Positions 1-15,255 of a stretch of 64,000 nt of DNA are shown here, in pieces (position 1 is the stretch's first letter; each line of letters opens with the position of its first letter). The DNA comes from Takakia lepidozioides (Eukaryota > Streptophyta > Takakiopsida > Takakiales > Takakiaceae). The stretch is from the NCBI GenBank assembly GCA_030704615.1, contig CM060731.1:5334001-5398000 (forward strand). Direction: 5' to 3'. Position numbers and translations under genes: made by a program. Below the pieces are notes generated by a model, which saw nothing but the letters and a program-made list of their open reading frames with translations, was not told the origin of the DNA and ran no database searches.

Positions 1-85
1 CGAAGTTGGCATCAGTTACCAAATCTTTTATAGCTTCCAGTACCTTCTTCAGCAGACTTCCCTGCACTAATCTCAACTCCAACAT
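1..85 (-). CDS. PCNA: PCNA copy A, N-terminal 28 codons (cut by window edge)
   Basis: This is the start of a gene for proliferating cell nuclear antigen, the trimeric DNA sliding clamp that tethers replicative polymerases and many PIP-box proteins in the nucleus. The ATG is the reverse complement of bases 83-85, and 28 codons remain before the left edge. The peptide begins [10 protein letters not shown] and ends DLVTDANF. It matches the complete PCNA at 11605 at 26 of 28 positions, the differences being Leu for Ile at residue 11 and Glu for Asp at residue 17. The remaining exons lie outside the window, so intactness cannot be judged. The conserved E2F-type element just upstream (141-170) suggests this copy is, or recently was, expressed. 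Confidence 0.9.
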   Translation of the reverse strand, partial: MLELRLVQGSLLKKVLEAIKDLVTDANF

Positions 86-140
86 CTTTGCGTGCGACTC
101 TGTAGGATTTGGGGGGCTCTGCGCAGCGAAAGCAAGAGCA

Positions 141-170
141 GAGGGAGGGAAAGACTCTTTGGCGGGAACT
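141..170 (-). promoter_or_regulatory. E2F-type promoter module of PCNA copy A
   Basis: The plus strand carries a GGGAGGGAAA stretch followed by CTTTGGCGGGAACT. TTTGGCGG matches the E2F/DP consensus TTTSSCGC/G, known from plant PCNA promoters. The E2F core (157-168) lies about 72 bp upstream of the copy A ATG. The same two blocks, in the same order and orientation relative to the gene, occur upstream of PCNA copy B. That conservation is the main evidence for function. Confidence 0.7.
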
Positions 171-3100
171 GTGACTCTGTGACGTCTACATTTGAGGGCC
201 CAATTCCAGATGACGCCTCACGTGTTATATGTACATTGGCTTCCATACTTTTTTTCATCCCTGGGGCAGCATTGTGCATCCTCCATGCTGTGTGGGCAAT
301 TCTTCGCCCCAAAAATTTCTCTCTCGAAAGACCGCGAGAAATGTCATTGCGCTCAATTCTTTGCTTCGGATCTAGCGAAGGATAAGGACAACAGTTGTGG
401 GCGATGGCGACAGAGGCCAGGCAGGCCCCCATAGTGATACCCAAATCGTGCAAGGGCCTTGCAATCGAGCTCGTCAAGTGCCTCCGTGGATCCCCCTGCA
501 TCAAGGTATGGCAGCACGTTGCCCTACCCGTCGTATGTCTCTTTGTTGGGCGAGGGAAAGCAGCGTGTGATGTACTCTACAGATTCTGCACATTCAAAGG
601 GTTGAATAGTCTTTGAATTTGATGCTCTGCTGCTTGGGCGCCTTTAGCTTGTCCACAACGGATTGTTCCTCAATGCAAGCTGTAAAAGACATGCATTCAG
701 TTCTGAGCCACTGTAATTTGAGGCTTACTCACAAGACGGTTCAGACCATATGTTATAAGCGAGTCAAAATGTCTAAGATGGAAGTGGAATCAGCTAGGAT
801 TAGAATAACTATTTGCTTTAACTAGCTCAAGTCTTATCACAGCTTGTCTGTTCACTTTTCTTGCTGAATTTCCAGCTTCCAGTTACTTTGAAAGATTGAG
901 CTGAAACCCCTTGGACTCTTTTCCCTATTACCTTCCTTTTGTACCTCTGCTCCTTGTTCTTCTCTCTGTCCCGCTCCACTTTAAGCGTCCCCAGAAGGTT
1001 ACCTGGCAACAAGCATGGTCTAATGAGTTTCTCAATTCACTTAGTAGTCAGAGAAATTCATTCACATGATCGGCAGTAAATAGAGGAGGTTTGAAGCACA
1101 TATGGCAAATTATAGAGTCAAGATATAAGATAATTTCCAGTGATTAAAGGCCAGTATTGGCCGTGGACACACTCAGAGAGCTCCCACCCTGCGTGCTACA
1201 AAAGATAACATTAGATACTTGGACTGCTTCTATGGTAGGTTCCATCAATATATTTGGGACAGTGGTAGTGCCCAGACTCCCCTGTGGTCAGAATGTCACT
1301 AATTTGCTGCCTGTTCAAAGAGGTTGAACAGTGCAACTCGTCTTATCGCATGTGTGCATGGGAGAGGGACTCCAGGAAGAGAAACGGTCGTACAAGGATT
1401 GCGCACTGGATAAAAGTGCAAGTGGCCCATCTGATTGTGCAGACTTGCAGGATACCTACTTTGAATGCAAACGTGAGCAGGTTGTAAGGGCGCCTAATGT
1501 GTTTGCAAGCTTTTGAGATGTGTGAGGTCTACAACTAATGAAACTGCACCTGCCTGATAGGCCATCGGTAGATTTTTATTGGGGCTCTTTCGTATGACTG
1601 AACATGGTGCTTATTTGGCAATCACATGCTCTTAGCTTGTATCATGAAAGGACACATTTTAGTATGTATGAAGTTACATTCAGTTCGGAACCATTTTGAT
1701 TGTTATGCTGACACAGTTCTTATATTACGCAGCTGCAGGAGCTTCAGTTCTTACATTGCTCATATGGAAGACTAACATGTGTATCAGTGTCGTCCAGGTT
1801 TCACTTGTAGTGAAGGAAAGATTCCGTCAGGATCCAGAGGAATTTGCAATAAGGGAGGGATTTATTCAGAGGTCCCGACAAGTTTAGATTTAGACCAGAT
1901 TCTGGAGGTACCAAAATGTCAGCCTTGGATGGTATGTGTATTCTCCCCCCGGAGACCTTTACTTCCCTGCTCTGTTGTAATGTATAGTGTTTTGGGGATG
2001 TCTCCTACCACAGTACGGTTTTAGTGAGAATGTTGATTCTTATGCTGTTTACAAACCTGAGCTTTTGACAACTTGCCAACTGAGATCAGAGTTCTGAGTT
2101 CGGCAGAGGTCGTGGTCCAGATCTCCTCCATGTAAACTGCTCGAATGACCAGGGTTACAAACACTCCTCTCTGGCTGCGTGGTTTTGCGGGCACTCTTGT
2201 GAAGTTTATATCAGGTTTTTTACTTCAAACCTTTGAGACGTGTGTCCCCCTGCATTTCAACCTAAAGTCAACGATAACAGTGTGAGTGTATAGAACACGT
2301 CAATTCTTGGTGTGCTGGTGATACAGCTGGAAGATTCAACGATTCTACTTCAGAGGACCGTCACTGATTAACTTATTTGGGAGAAGGGAACTCATTCGCT
2401 GGAAGTGAAGAATTGATGGCCATTAGACCCAGGCCTTATGCTGAAAGAATTGAGCTTAGCATTTGAGCCTAGCATTCTCATAGAAGATAGGAAAGTAATC
2501 ACAGATAAGTTCAGGTGGTATGGTATGGTAACTGCGTTATCATGCCAATATCCTTAGCTTTTGAAGATTACGCGATGCGATTTAGTAATGTGCACCATTG
2601 CATCCTGAGTAGAGTTGGTTTGGAAGTTTGAAGCTGTCAAAGCCTTCGTCACAATCATCAATCACTATCACCAGCCCTTGGAACTCCACTCTTGGTTTGT
2701 GTGCTTATCCTGACATTCCTTATCCAGAATGCCAAAAACGCACACACTTGAAGAAGCGCGTTAGTTCTACAATTCTGGTATCCTTCTGCACTACCAATTG
2801 TTTCAGAAATAGTTTCTCACAAGAATTGCTTTTCATCTCCCATAAATTGGGACCCACTTCCTTTGACATGCAGTAGCGGATAGCTCTACAGCACTACAGC
2901 TCACTGCATCAATTCACTAGGGTGTGCAAACGTGCAAACCAAAGTATGCATGCAAATACTGCACATGGTTCATTACTTCAAGATGTCTGATAGTGCAAGT
3001 GCATTCCCTACTCCATTGGTGCTCAACCAATAAAGACAGGAACTCCTGAAGTTGTCATTGGCCAATGAAATAGTGTACGGAGTAATGGTGCCATTTTTAC

Positions 3101-3372
3101 TTTCCACTTACTCGTAATTACACCGGCGTGGGTACTCACCAACATCAATTCCGAAGACAATCTACCAAACTCGCCCAAGTGGTTCACCCTGATCCCCTGG
3201 CTTGGGGACAAAGCTGGCAGACAGGCACCCTAGTTCCTGAGTTATGCGAGTTCTAGTGAATCCCCATTATGAAATGAATTGAATTATCAATATGCATGGC
3301 CAGCATCAGGGTCTCCGCAACAGAATCGAATTATTACGAATACAGAGAGCTTCTGGTTGACTGAATTAAAGT
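171..3372. other. Intergenic region between PCNA-A and the CHR19 3' end; no gene recognised
   Basis: I see only short open frames on both strands. None has a recognisable domain or a consistent exon chain. A cysteine-containing plus-strand frame near 1780-1930, ending before a GTATGT donor-like site, is the least random of them, but I cannot assign it. The left part should hold the 5' UTR and promoter of PCNA-A, and the right part the 3' UTR of the SNF2 gene. Confidence 0.4.
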
Positions 3373-6300
3373 TTATAAGGATCGTGCTGGTGGAACTGAT
3401 AGAAGTACAGACAGAATATCGCCCATGGTCCGAGCATCGCCGTCATGCTGGGCTGCCAAGGCTTCCCGTCCCCCAGACTCCAGCACTGCAGCATCCAATA
3501 CCAACTTCTGTCGGGCAATATTAAAAATGCTCTCATCTACTGTCCCCTTTGTCACAAGCCTGCACAGTACATCAGGCACACAGTAAGGATTTGAGTCTAT
3601 GCAAATACCGAGTCTCCCAGATCCAGACCTTTCTCTTCCCTTGCCACTGCTTGTAAGCCATTGCTACTCTGGAGAGATATATGTAACTAAAAGCCCGGAC
3701 ACACTTCCGAAACACTGGGAACAGGCCATGTAAATTGTTTGTCTTCACAGGATGATGGTAATGGTCATTGACATTCACCAGAAGAATTAGGAGTCAGGTA
3801 GACATCACCCCGATCAGAAATCCCATCCGAAGACAATACATGACAATGAGACTTTACTCATGCACAACTGATCTATCATTTTGACAAAGCTAGATTCACA
3901 GTGAATCAAAGCTAGTTTCAGTACTTTGGAAACACTACTAATGAATGATTCCTAAGGTACCAAACCACACTGACCGGTAGACGGTAACAGGTCTTGATTG
4001 TCCGATGCGATGGCAACGGTCCTCAGCTTGCCGGTCCATTTGTGGGTTGAAGTCAACATCATGGATGATAACTGTATCTGCCCCAGTCAAATTCAGACCT
4101 TGGCCTCCAGCACGTGTTGATAAAAGAAATGCAAAAATGTCGGAATTGTTGTTGTATCTATCCACAATATTTTGCCGCTCCGTCACCTGGGTGCTGATTG
4201 AATGCACATTTGGAAGCAACTTGTAAGTCAGTAGAGTGGTGCACTCTTTAGTTTGCAGAATGTCTTTCAATACATATTCAATGACCTTTGTGCAACAGGT
4301 TCATTCACAATTCCCAAATTGGAATTTCCATGAGAAAGTGACCAAGATAGGCATAGGACTCAAGTCAGAACTCCTAAGATGCTACAGTTTGCCAGAGGAT
4401 CATCACCAACAGATCTAGAGTCACCAAACCAAGTGACAAAAGAAAACAAGCGATTCTACCTTCCATCAAGACGAGTGTGACTGAATCCCATTACATCCAG
4501 TGCCCACTCAAGGATATCTAGCATGTTTGTCCACTGGCTGAAGATCAAAGGGCGGTGTCCTTCGCGCTGCAACTTCGGCAGAAGCCTGACCAAAGCCTGC
4601 ACAGGAGATAATCTTGACTGTAAAAGAAGATTGAACGTTTCTACAAGAGTCGAAGTGCAAAGTTCCATTCAAATATCCTTTGGGCATCCACCAACTGAGA
4701 CTTTGATAAGTAATTTCCAATTCACTGACCTGGCACTTGGCTGAATTCAGCACATGATTGTCACTAAGCTTCCCTTGCCCACCACCACCAGGAACACCCC
4801 CATATGCAACGCACAGCTGCAGCCCCATCAACAGAGAGAAATGCCATTGTGTCACTATAAACAGATTAGGATTACATGTAATGTTTCATATGCACTATGG
4901 AAATAAATTTAATTTAGTTTTGTTCCCTCCCTTTACAAAAGGAAAGGATTTGAAAACTCATCCCACCAGAAGCCCTTTACTTCCAGTGAGGCAGTTTTAC
5001 AACCGCATGCCCAAAGAAACAGACATTATCACCTCAATATGCAAAGAGACAGTACACAGCCACAAGAACACATTCCAGAGCCACTTATTGTGGTGTCGTA
5101 CATCAAGGTGTCCATTATCACTTCAACCTTTGAAGCAGAGAAGCCCTACACTACACTGCACCGCTACATCAGAATGCAGATACATTCTTGGGAACTTCAA
5201 TTACAAATGCAGTTCCAAACCTCCCAGTTACTGTCATAGCTGCTCTAAACAAAGTAATCTTCAAGATTACGAGTCAGCTGCAAGAGCTAGAGTTATGCCT
5301 AACTTCCCGTGCGACGAAGTTTCTTGATGGTCAAGCCATGGAGTGGAGGAGGTTATAACATCGAAAAAGAGGGGCACGAGGAAAGAAAACCATTGAAACA
5401 GCCACAGGGGGCCCACAGAAGGACAAAGCAAACGTAAACTATAAATGAATGAGAACTTCATAGCTTGGTGGAGGCATGTTCTTTAAAGAAGAGACGGTCA
5501 ATTTTGCAAACAAAAGCACATGGAGCAACCGTGGCCTGGAGTTCTCATTCGATCTTAGAAACACAAGTCATAAGTGAACGGTATGATAGACCCTTAGTCT
5601 CCTATACAAATTCCAAAAAGGTGAAAACAACATACAGTGGCAGAAAGCAAAACACAGATAATGGGACAGGCAAACATGACTTAGCGATGAGCATACAGAC
5701 TTTGTGAAGAGAGAAATCGCTGTAGGTATTCAGTTCTTCCTCGACCCGCTCAGCTGTGCATTCATGCCCAAAAACACCCAATGGGTGGAATTTCTTGGCC
5801 AATCGCTTTACAGTATCATCAGTGTAAATGCGTCGTACTAGCAAGGGGTGATTACCAAGCTGCAAACCACTTCACCACATGAGTGCTGTCCTTGTTGCAC
5901 CAGGTGGTGTACCAGTGTAACTTCAAAACAAAACTTGAAAATCATATCGTCACAACTAAATGGACGGTTTAGTTAGTTCACATTTTCTAGGATAGAAGGT
6001 GGCAATTGAGAAAACCATTTACCACCTGAGCAATATCCCAGACAGTCCTATCTTTCTGACACAGGAAACTCACATCAAAACTCCTGCACTTTCTAATAGA
6101 GAGGAAAAGCTCCACTTAAATCCAGAGTCTTGTATTAGAAGCAATCCCGGCAGCCAAGTAACAACACCTAAAAATCACTTGGAATAAAGTCACAGTCAAG
6201 TACTTTATCACCACCTCCTGCAAACAGCATCAATCAGAGGACTATTCGTTTGTCAACTTCTCACCTTCCTTAATTGTGTGAAGATACTGGAGACTTGTTT

Positions 6301-9300
6301 ACGAGGAAGAACATCTACAACGCTCATGGATACTACTTTTGCTGATTTTGATGCTTTAGCTGCACGGGCAGCCATGGCAAGAGCACGGTACTCCTCCACT
6401 GCCTCCTTGTATGCGACCGCCTGGTCGTCCAGCATTTCCACACACTCCACCTGCAAATCAAAGCAAGGAACTTATGTGATTTTCATGATCTCAAAAACTT
6501 GAAGCATGATTCTCTGCCAAGAGAGTTGGACAAGAGAGCTAGATGGGTTGTGCATTGAGGATTCTTGTGGGAAAAGGCTCACACAAACTTTCCAAGTCTG
6601 ACATGGACAAGCTCATAAAGGCCGGCTCCAGAAAAACTGTTAATTCCATAGAAGTCACCATTTTAAAGCACCCACCACCCATGATAGTCATTAAATTTAG
6701 TCATAACATCACACAGCTTCATTCTACTAGCATCTGTTTCTCCTAGAAGTAGCAGTCAGAATCTCCACTGCCTGGAGTAAGGACATGGACGAGGCGATCA
6801 CAGCATACTGCAAGGAAAATAGTAGAGCATACATATGCGATTAGGCACAAGAGTGTCAACTTCCTATCGAACCTGTCAAAGTATTCTAGAAGTGGTCATC
6901 TGGGCTTCTGCTGTGCAGAATGAACCAAAGAGGCCAAGGGGTCGTCTATTATTACAGGTAACAGAGTAGGCTTCGTATAGTGAGGGGAATCAGCCACCAA
7001 TGAAACATACACAGGGAAACAGACCTGCTGAATCTTCGCCACAAGCTGGCGCATTACATCACTTTTAAGCCGTCGCAACACAAAAGGTCCTAGTATGCCT
7101 TTGATGCGAGATATCAGATCCCTGTCTTGCATTAGAATCCCGGTGGTGTTATTCCTAGTACCGAGAAACTGGTCCAAGTCAACGCCATCAGTGTTGAACA
7201 GATCTGGCATAATGAATTCCAAGAGTGACCACAGTTCCTGGCAGTACACAGAGGAGGCTAGTGAAAAACAGAGAATATTATTGTTGAAATTGCATTTGTT
7301 TAAAAAAGAAAGGGGGACTGCTATGACCGACACGAGGATTCCTCTGCTGCCAATAAGTCTACCAGTCTGCTGTACAGGGGTAGGGCTGTGAAACTTGTCC
7401 AACTTGACCTGCCTGACAAGCTGCAATACCTGCAAGTCATTTTGGAGCGGTGTCCCAGTTAGCATCAACCGCTGTTTTGCCGCATGTGCAATACGCCGCA
7501 AATGCTTGGTGCGGAGGCTGCTCCGGTCCTTCAAGAGATGTGCCTCATCCATGAGCACACAGCTCCATTTCCATCTCTTGAGAAATTTGCGATCATCTTT
7601 GGATTGGGTACTGCCAGCACAAATATGCAGAACACTAAGAAATCTCCCCCCCTTTAGACTTTTGCAAGTTCCTAGGGTAGCAAAGACAAAGAAGAAAGAA
7701 AAAGGGAACAAGACAGATGACGAGACAGCCAGAAATTGAAAATTAAATATCACTGCCCATAGAACTAATCCAACATGCAACAAGAATGGCAAAGCCCATC
7801 AGACATCTTGGAATCCACTAACCTCCGTTTCTCAAAGAGAGAATAACAAGTCAGCATCACATTGAAAGGTGTGGGTCCCTTGCCCTTTGACGCTCGATGC
7901 AGCTTATCATTCAATACGGCCCTCTCTGCACCATGGTAAAGGACAACTGAGAAGGACGGGCACCATTTCTTGAGCTCTCTTTGCCAGTTTTCCAGGAGGG
8001 AGGCTGGAGCTACCAGGAGATGAGGACCCGAGTCTCCATCCAGGTGTTTTAAAAGTGCCAGAAAGGCAACTGCCTGCATGCACATTAACCATAAGTCACC
8101 CAAATTATGCAGATACTCACTATCAAAGCCCATTCTTAATGGAGAAAACATTGCCAATGAAGTTGAAGCACTGCCTCAATTAAATTGACCTTTCCTCAGC
8201 AGCAGAAGTTTCATACTTTGCATCCAGTTCTATACTGGATTCATGTAAGACAAATCTTCAACCCCTCCAATATAATATTCACAGGGCCACCTATCGAGAT
8301 AGATATCTGTCCAATGGTTTCTATGCCTTCAGCCCGTCTGGCAGGTATGCACCAATTCTTGCGAAAAGAGACTACAAGGAGTTCATCCAGATCAGCAGAG
8401 AATGAGAGGCTGGTGGTTAATGTCAATGTGTGACTCAATCCATATCCATTTGGTACTCCAGTCGTGAATTCTTAACGGAGTTCACTGCCAGGCAAGGCCT
8501 GCTCAGAATATGACTATTTGTGGAGGGTGAACATCTACCTGGAAATTGTGACCACAGGAATTTGCAACCCCGATTGAAGGAAAACTTTAGCATGTGTGCA
8601 GGGGAACATGATGGAACCAACCTGAACAGTCTTGCCAAGCCCCATTTCATCGGCCAGAATAGCTGTAACACGAACAACCCTGCATCAGCAGACTGCAAAA
8701 CTAGAGTCTGAGATGCCATATAAGGCTCCCTCTGTTTCTGTGAAACCTAGGACAAAATCAAATTATTAACATCACAGACAATCAGATCAAGCAGCATACT
8801 CCCTACAACATGGGGTATATTTGTTCAATGGAAGAAATGCTATGTCACATTCTATCCACATTCCAAAACGAGCATGATGCTACAGAAAGCAATCAAACCT
8901 CACAAACTCTGTAGACTCATTGAGTGAGGTGGCAAATGCAGAGAGAATTTCAAAAGGGTCCATCTGCTGCTACAGATCTCACAAACATACTACAACATAA
9001 GAGCTCCATATCACAAGGGCCACCATGCCAATGCATTATAAGGGAATACAGCTGCTTGCTTGTATGGTTGAAGTATATCTTGTTGCAAAGGCCTTCGCGA
9101 AGAATCCATGGTCAAATTAGTGGTCATCACTCTAGTGCATTTGAAGGTGAGTAGGGGGCTTTTATATCCAGGAACACCTTTAATGAATAGTTGATGAAGA
9201 GATGATCCTTCACATACTGGTTGCCACCTCCATGTGCTATGGAAGAACTAAAATTGAAGTGGCAGTGGTAAACTGGCCTCCGATGACACCTCAGACAGCT

Positions 9301-10700
9301 GCATGGTTATAAAACTATGGTCTGGAGAACTTCATTGGAAAGGTACTTTTGTTTACTCTCTCCCTCACAATTGCACACGGTGTGGGCTTTTGCTTCAGAA
9401 GATCAGCAGAAAAGAGTTTTTCGTTTTCTCTCTCTCTTTCACATTGTGTACTGTGTTATATACTTCCAAGCAAAGCATACCTCCTCCAACATTTTTTCGA
9501 TGCAGCAAAAACATGAAGTTGACCCCAACAAGCTGGTAAGGCTTCAGCACACGCTGTGCATCATCTTCAGCAATACCGCAGGCCGCACACACATCTGCCT
9601 GGTAACCAAACACAATGCTTAAAAGAGAAGAATCAGGCGTATCCTAGCTCATTGATTATAGACTCCACAAACACCTGGAGTAAGGTAGAACCTCATTAGA
9701 AGTTCCAATGACACACGAAAGAGTAGCTTGCATGTCCAGATTTCATTTTCAATCGAGCTTGCAGTTAACGATACCAAATCTTATTTTCTCTGCCAGCTGA
9801 TTCGACCCAATCAAACAAACATCCACCCACTTCAAATGAAACGAATCTAACATCGGAGCCCAATAACTTTCGTAGAGTCTAGAGTCACGCAGAGTGTGTG
9901 GAGAAGAAGACAGTGCTTGCAGTCCAGACCTGGGTCACAATTTTAGCCGCGGATGCATCAACCTCTGCATATCGGTCGGCATTCACCACACCACCTGCCG
10001 AGCTACTGGCATGCAAATCTTGGCGGAGAGTAGCAGCAATGCGATCACATTTCTGCAGTGTGGCAGTTATGGGGTTGTGCTGTGACCCTGCCTTCGAACA
10101 CGCCAATATTTGAAGGTCGGGTTCAGCTGTTCCGTACTCCTCTTGCTGGAGCTTCCTAGCAAGAGATTCGTCATCCATGCAGTGGAAACTGCTTCGTGCA
10201 GGAGCCAAACCCCGAGTCTTTGCTGTGGCAGAGACCTCCCTCGAACTTCGTTTTCGTTTATCCTCCATGGGATCAAAATCTTCATCGTCGCTATCGTCTA
10301 CGGCGTGGTAGCGCCTGCGCCGGCGCTTGCTACTGCCCTTTTTCGATCCCGATTTTCTCTCCTTCTCCACAGACGGGGACGGCTGCTGATTGTCTGCTTC
10401 GTGGAAATCCCTGAATTCTTCCTCAAGCTCAATTGGCGGTCGTGGTCTTTTGATGATAATTCTCGGTCTAGGCTTATACGCAAAAGACTCGAGTGGCGGG
10501 CGAGTCTTTTCAGCATCCTCTGAAACCCTAAACGGTGAACTCGAGACAGTTCTTTCTCCAACCTTGATCTTACCATTGTCATTTGCTTTGTGAAAAGCTG
10601 TCTTCGATACAGCAGGGGCTGTGCCCAGTATCCGGGATGCCCTAACCTGGTAATCTCCTTTCACTTCGTCAGCAGAGAGCTCCTCGATTTGACACCTCAT
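3373..10700 (-). CDS. CHR19: SNF2-family ATPase, CHR19/ETL1 (SMARCAD1/Fun30-like) type, 12 exons
   Basis: This encodes a nuclear DNA-dependent ATPase of the SNF2 superfamily, predicted to remodel nucleosomes. The exons (minus strand) are 10700-9930, 9598-9481, 8662-8622, 8073-7823, 7610-7430, 7237-7025, 6450-6265, 5859-5701, 4816-4730, 4596-4460, 4193-3975 and 3559-3373. All junctions are GT-AG and stay in frame, giving 849 residues. The first about 257 residues are charged, with a basic [11 protein letters not shown] patch that is a likely nuclear signal. Walker A DEMGLGKT lies at about 301-308, DEAH at 415-418, then LTGTPLQN. The C-terminal helicase lobe (about 640-810) has [11 protein letters not shown] and the arginine-finger region DRCHRIGQ. 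The protein follows Arabidopsis CHR19 along its length, including the N-terminus and the TMGDIL-type tail. No motif is broken. It is divergent to PCNA copy B with about 0.9 kb between the start codons. Confidence 0.93.
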
Positions 10701-13532
<2,832 letters not shown>

Positions 13533-15255
13533 TTCTCTGCCTTTTGCAAATGGAGTATATTCGATGTCACTACCGAAGTGTAGAGGACACAGCTGTTGGT
13601 CAAAGCATTGCTGTAAATTTTTCTCCCAACTTCATCCTTTCCACCCATGAAGGTGGCTCAAGGTGATGAATTTTGAAATCAGTTAGCAACCGCAGAAGAT
13701 AGCCATAATGATTACAGAGCAAGTCACTCCTTACTGCCTCCTATCAATTATGCCCAGATGTTTATCAAGTAAGGTACTTGTTGAAGCGGATGATGAGATG
13801 TACACTAGTCTGCATTCTATGTAAGGCATGCGCTGGTTTCTTTCAAGATAAGGGCTCATCGTACATTCCATGGTATTGTTTGCTGTGGTAACTGCATGTG
13901 CTTAAGAATCTTAAAGTCTTGAAAGGAGTGCTACACCAACTGCAACATCCCTGGATGGTCTCTCAATCGCCACCCCAACAATATGCTCGTAAAATACGCG
14001 AAACTGTAAGGAAGCAAGATTTTCTTCCATCCTGCTCCTATGCATGACCCGCTCGAAATGAACCGTCCTTTCCAGTTTCACTGCTCAAGGTTAATCACAT
14101 GAGCTTCCTTCACTGCAGTCTAACTATTGATCACACAATATATTGGCATTCAATATAAAAAAGTATAGGGTAAGGCACCCCTTGGAAGGCTCTCCATGGG
14201 GAGCTGTACCCAGCCTTAAGTTCTTACGTGCTCATTGCATTAATCTACATGCGCGAGTCATCAGTACACCTTTACAATAGAACAAATACTAGTATTGATG
14301 GTAACAAAAGCACATTGTTAGTTCCCAATACTCCCTATTCTGCACTCCCTGTGGGCCCTCAAGTGCCCCTTCCTCAAGTGCCCCTACGCCTAGCATTGCT
14401 CTCACTGCAACATTTCATCTATTCCCTTCAGGTCCTTTGCATTGGGATTCACATTGTCACATGCTGTCTAGTCTCTAGCAATTTTTCAAGCTCTTGTAGG
14501 ATACGGTAGGATGTGTGTGCCCTCCAGGCACTAACCCATCCATGTTGCAAATACAACCAATATTACAGGCAATGGTAATGGGCATCCACCACACACACAA
14601 GTGCTACATATCCTACCCTGTAGCCATTTCATCTAGAACAATAACACATAATCAGATAAGCAAATCATTTGATCATTTCAACAGCTATGACTAGCTGGGC
14701 ATGGGACACAAATTCAATATAATACAAGGTGAAAGGTGGTCATAGGCCCTCTCATGCCAGAAATGGATCCTCCTATCCTAAAGGAGCTTTGATATTGCTT
14801 CTCAAAACCCCATCTTTCACTAAGGACCTGAGTATTATACACTAGGGCCACCAAATCCAAAACCAGCTACCCTGATCTAATCCGGTGCTGATTGAGTTGA
14901 CTTGGCTTCGCATTTAGTCCTTGAGGCTCTCTAGAAATCTGCATGATTCACCATCCTTCTAAACATAAAACCAAACTTGCTGTACAGGTTGAATTGACTT
15001 GGCTGGGCATTTAGTCCTCAAGGCTCTCTAGAAATCTGTGTGAATCACCACCCTTTGAAACATAAAATGAGACTCACTGTACTGGTGTGTTGCCTTTACG
15101 TGGGCTGAGGTCTCGCTTTGTATTTGTACCCAAGCTGGACACTCCCCAAATGCAAGTCTTTCACCAAAATGACCGCGTCCCAAGCTCACAGCTCAAAAAT
15201 TGGAAACACCTACTTGCACAAATGAACAAGTGGATGAGCGGCTTCACATCACTGA
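13533..15255. other. Intergenic region between convergent PCNA-B and dNK 3' ends
   Basis: This holds the 3' flanks of two convergent genes. Apart from the tandem duplication at 14886-15085 I see no coding or RNA gene here. Confidence 0.5.
14886..15085. repeat. Two-copy tandem repeat, unit about 100 bp
   Basis: Two adjacent, diverged copies share GACTTGGCT, GCATTTAGTCCT, AGGCTCTCTAGAAATCTG and CATAAAA in the same order. The copies span about 14886-14987 and 14988-15085. No coding potential was recognised. Confidence 0.7.

Noticed and set aside
73-504. 143-codon minus-strand frame covering the PCNA-A start
   Set aside because: It overlaps the real PCNA start in another frame and spans the promoter. 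It is a shadow frame.
4758-5327. 189-codon plus-strand frame
   Set aside because: It is antisense to CHR19 introns and exons 9, with no domain and low-complexity content.
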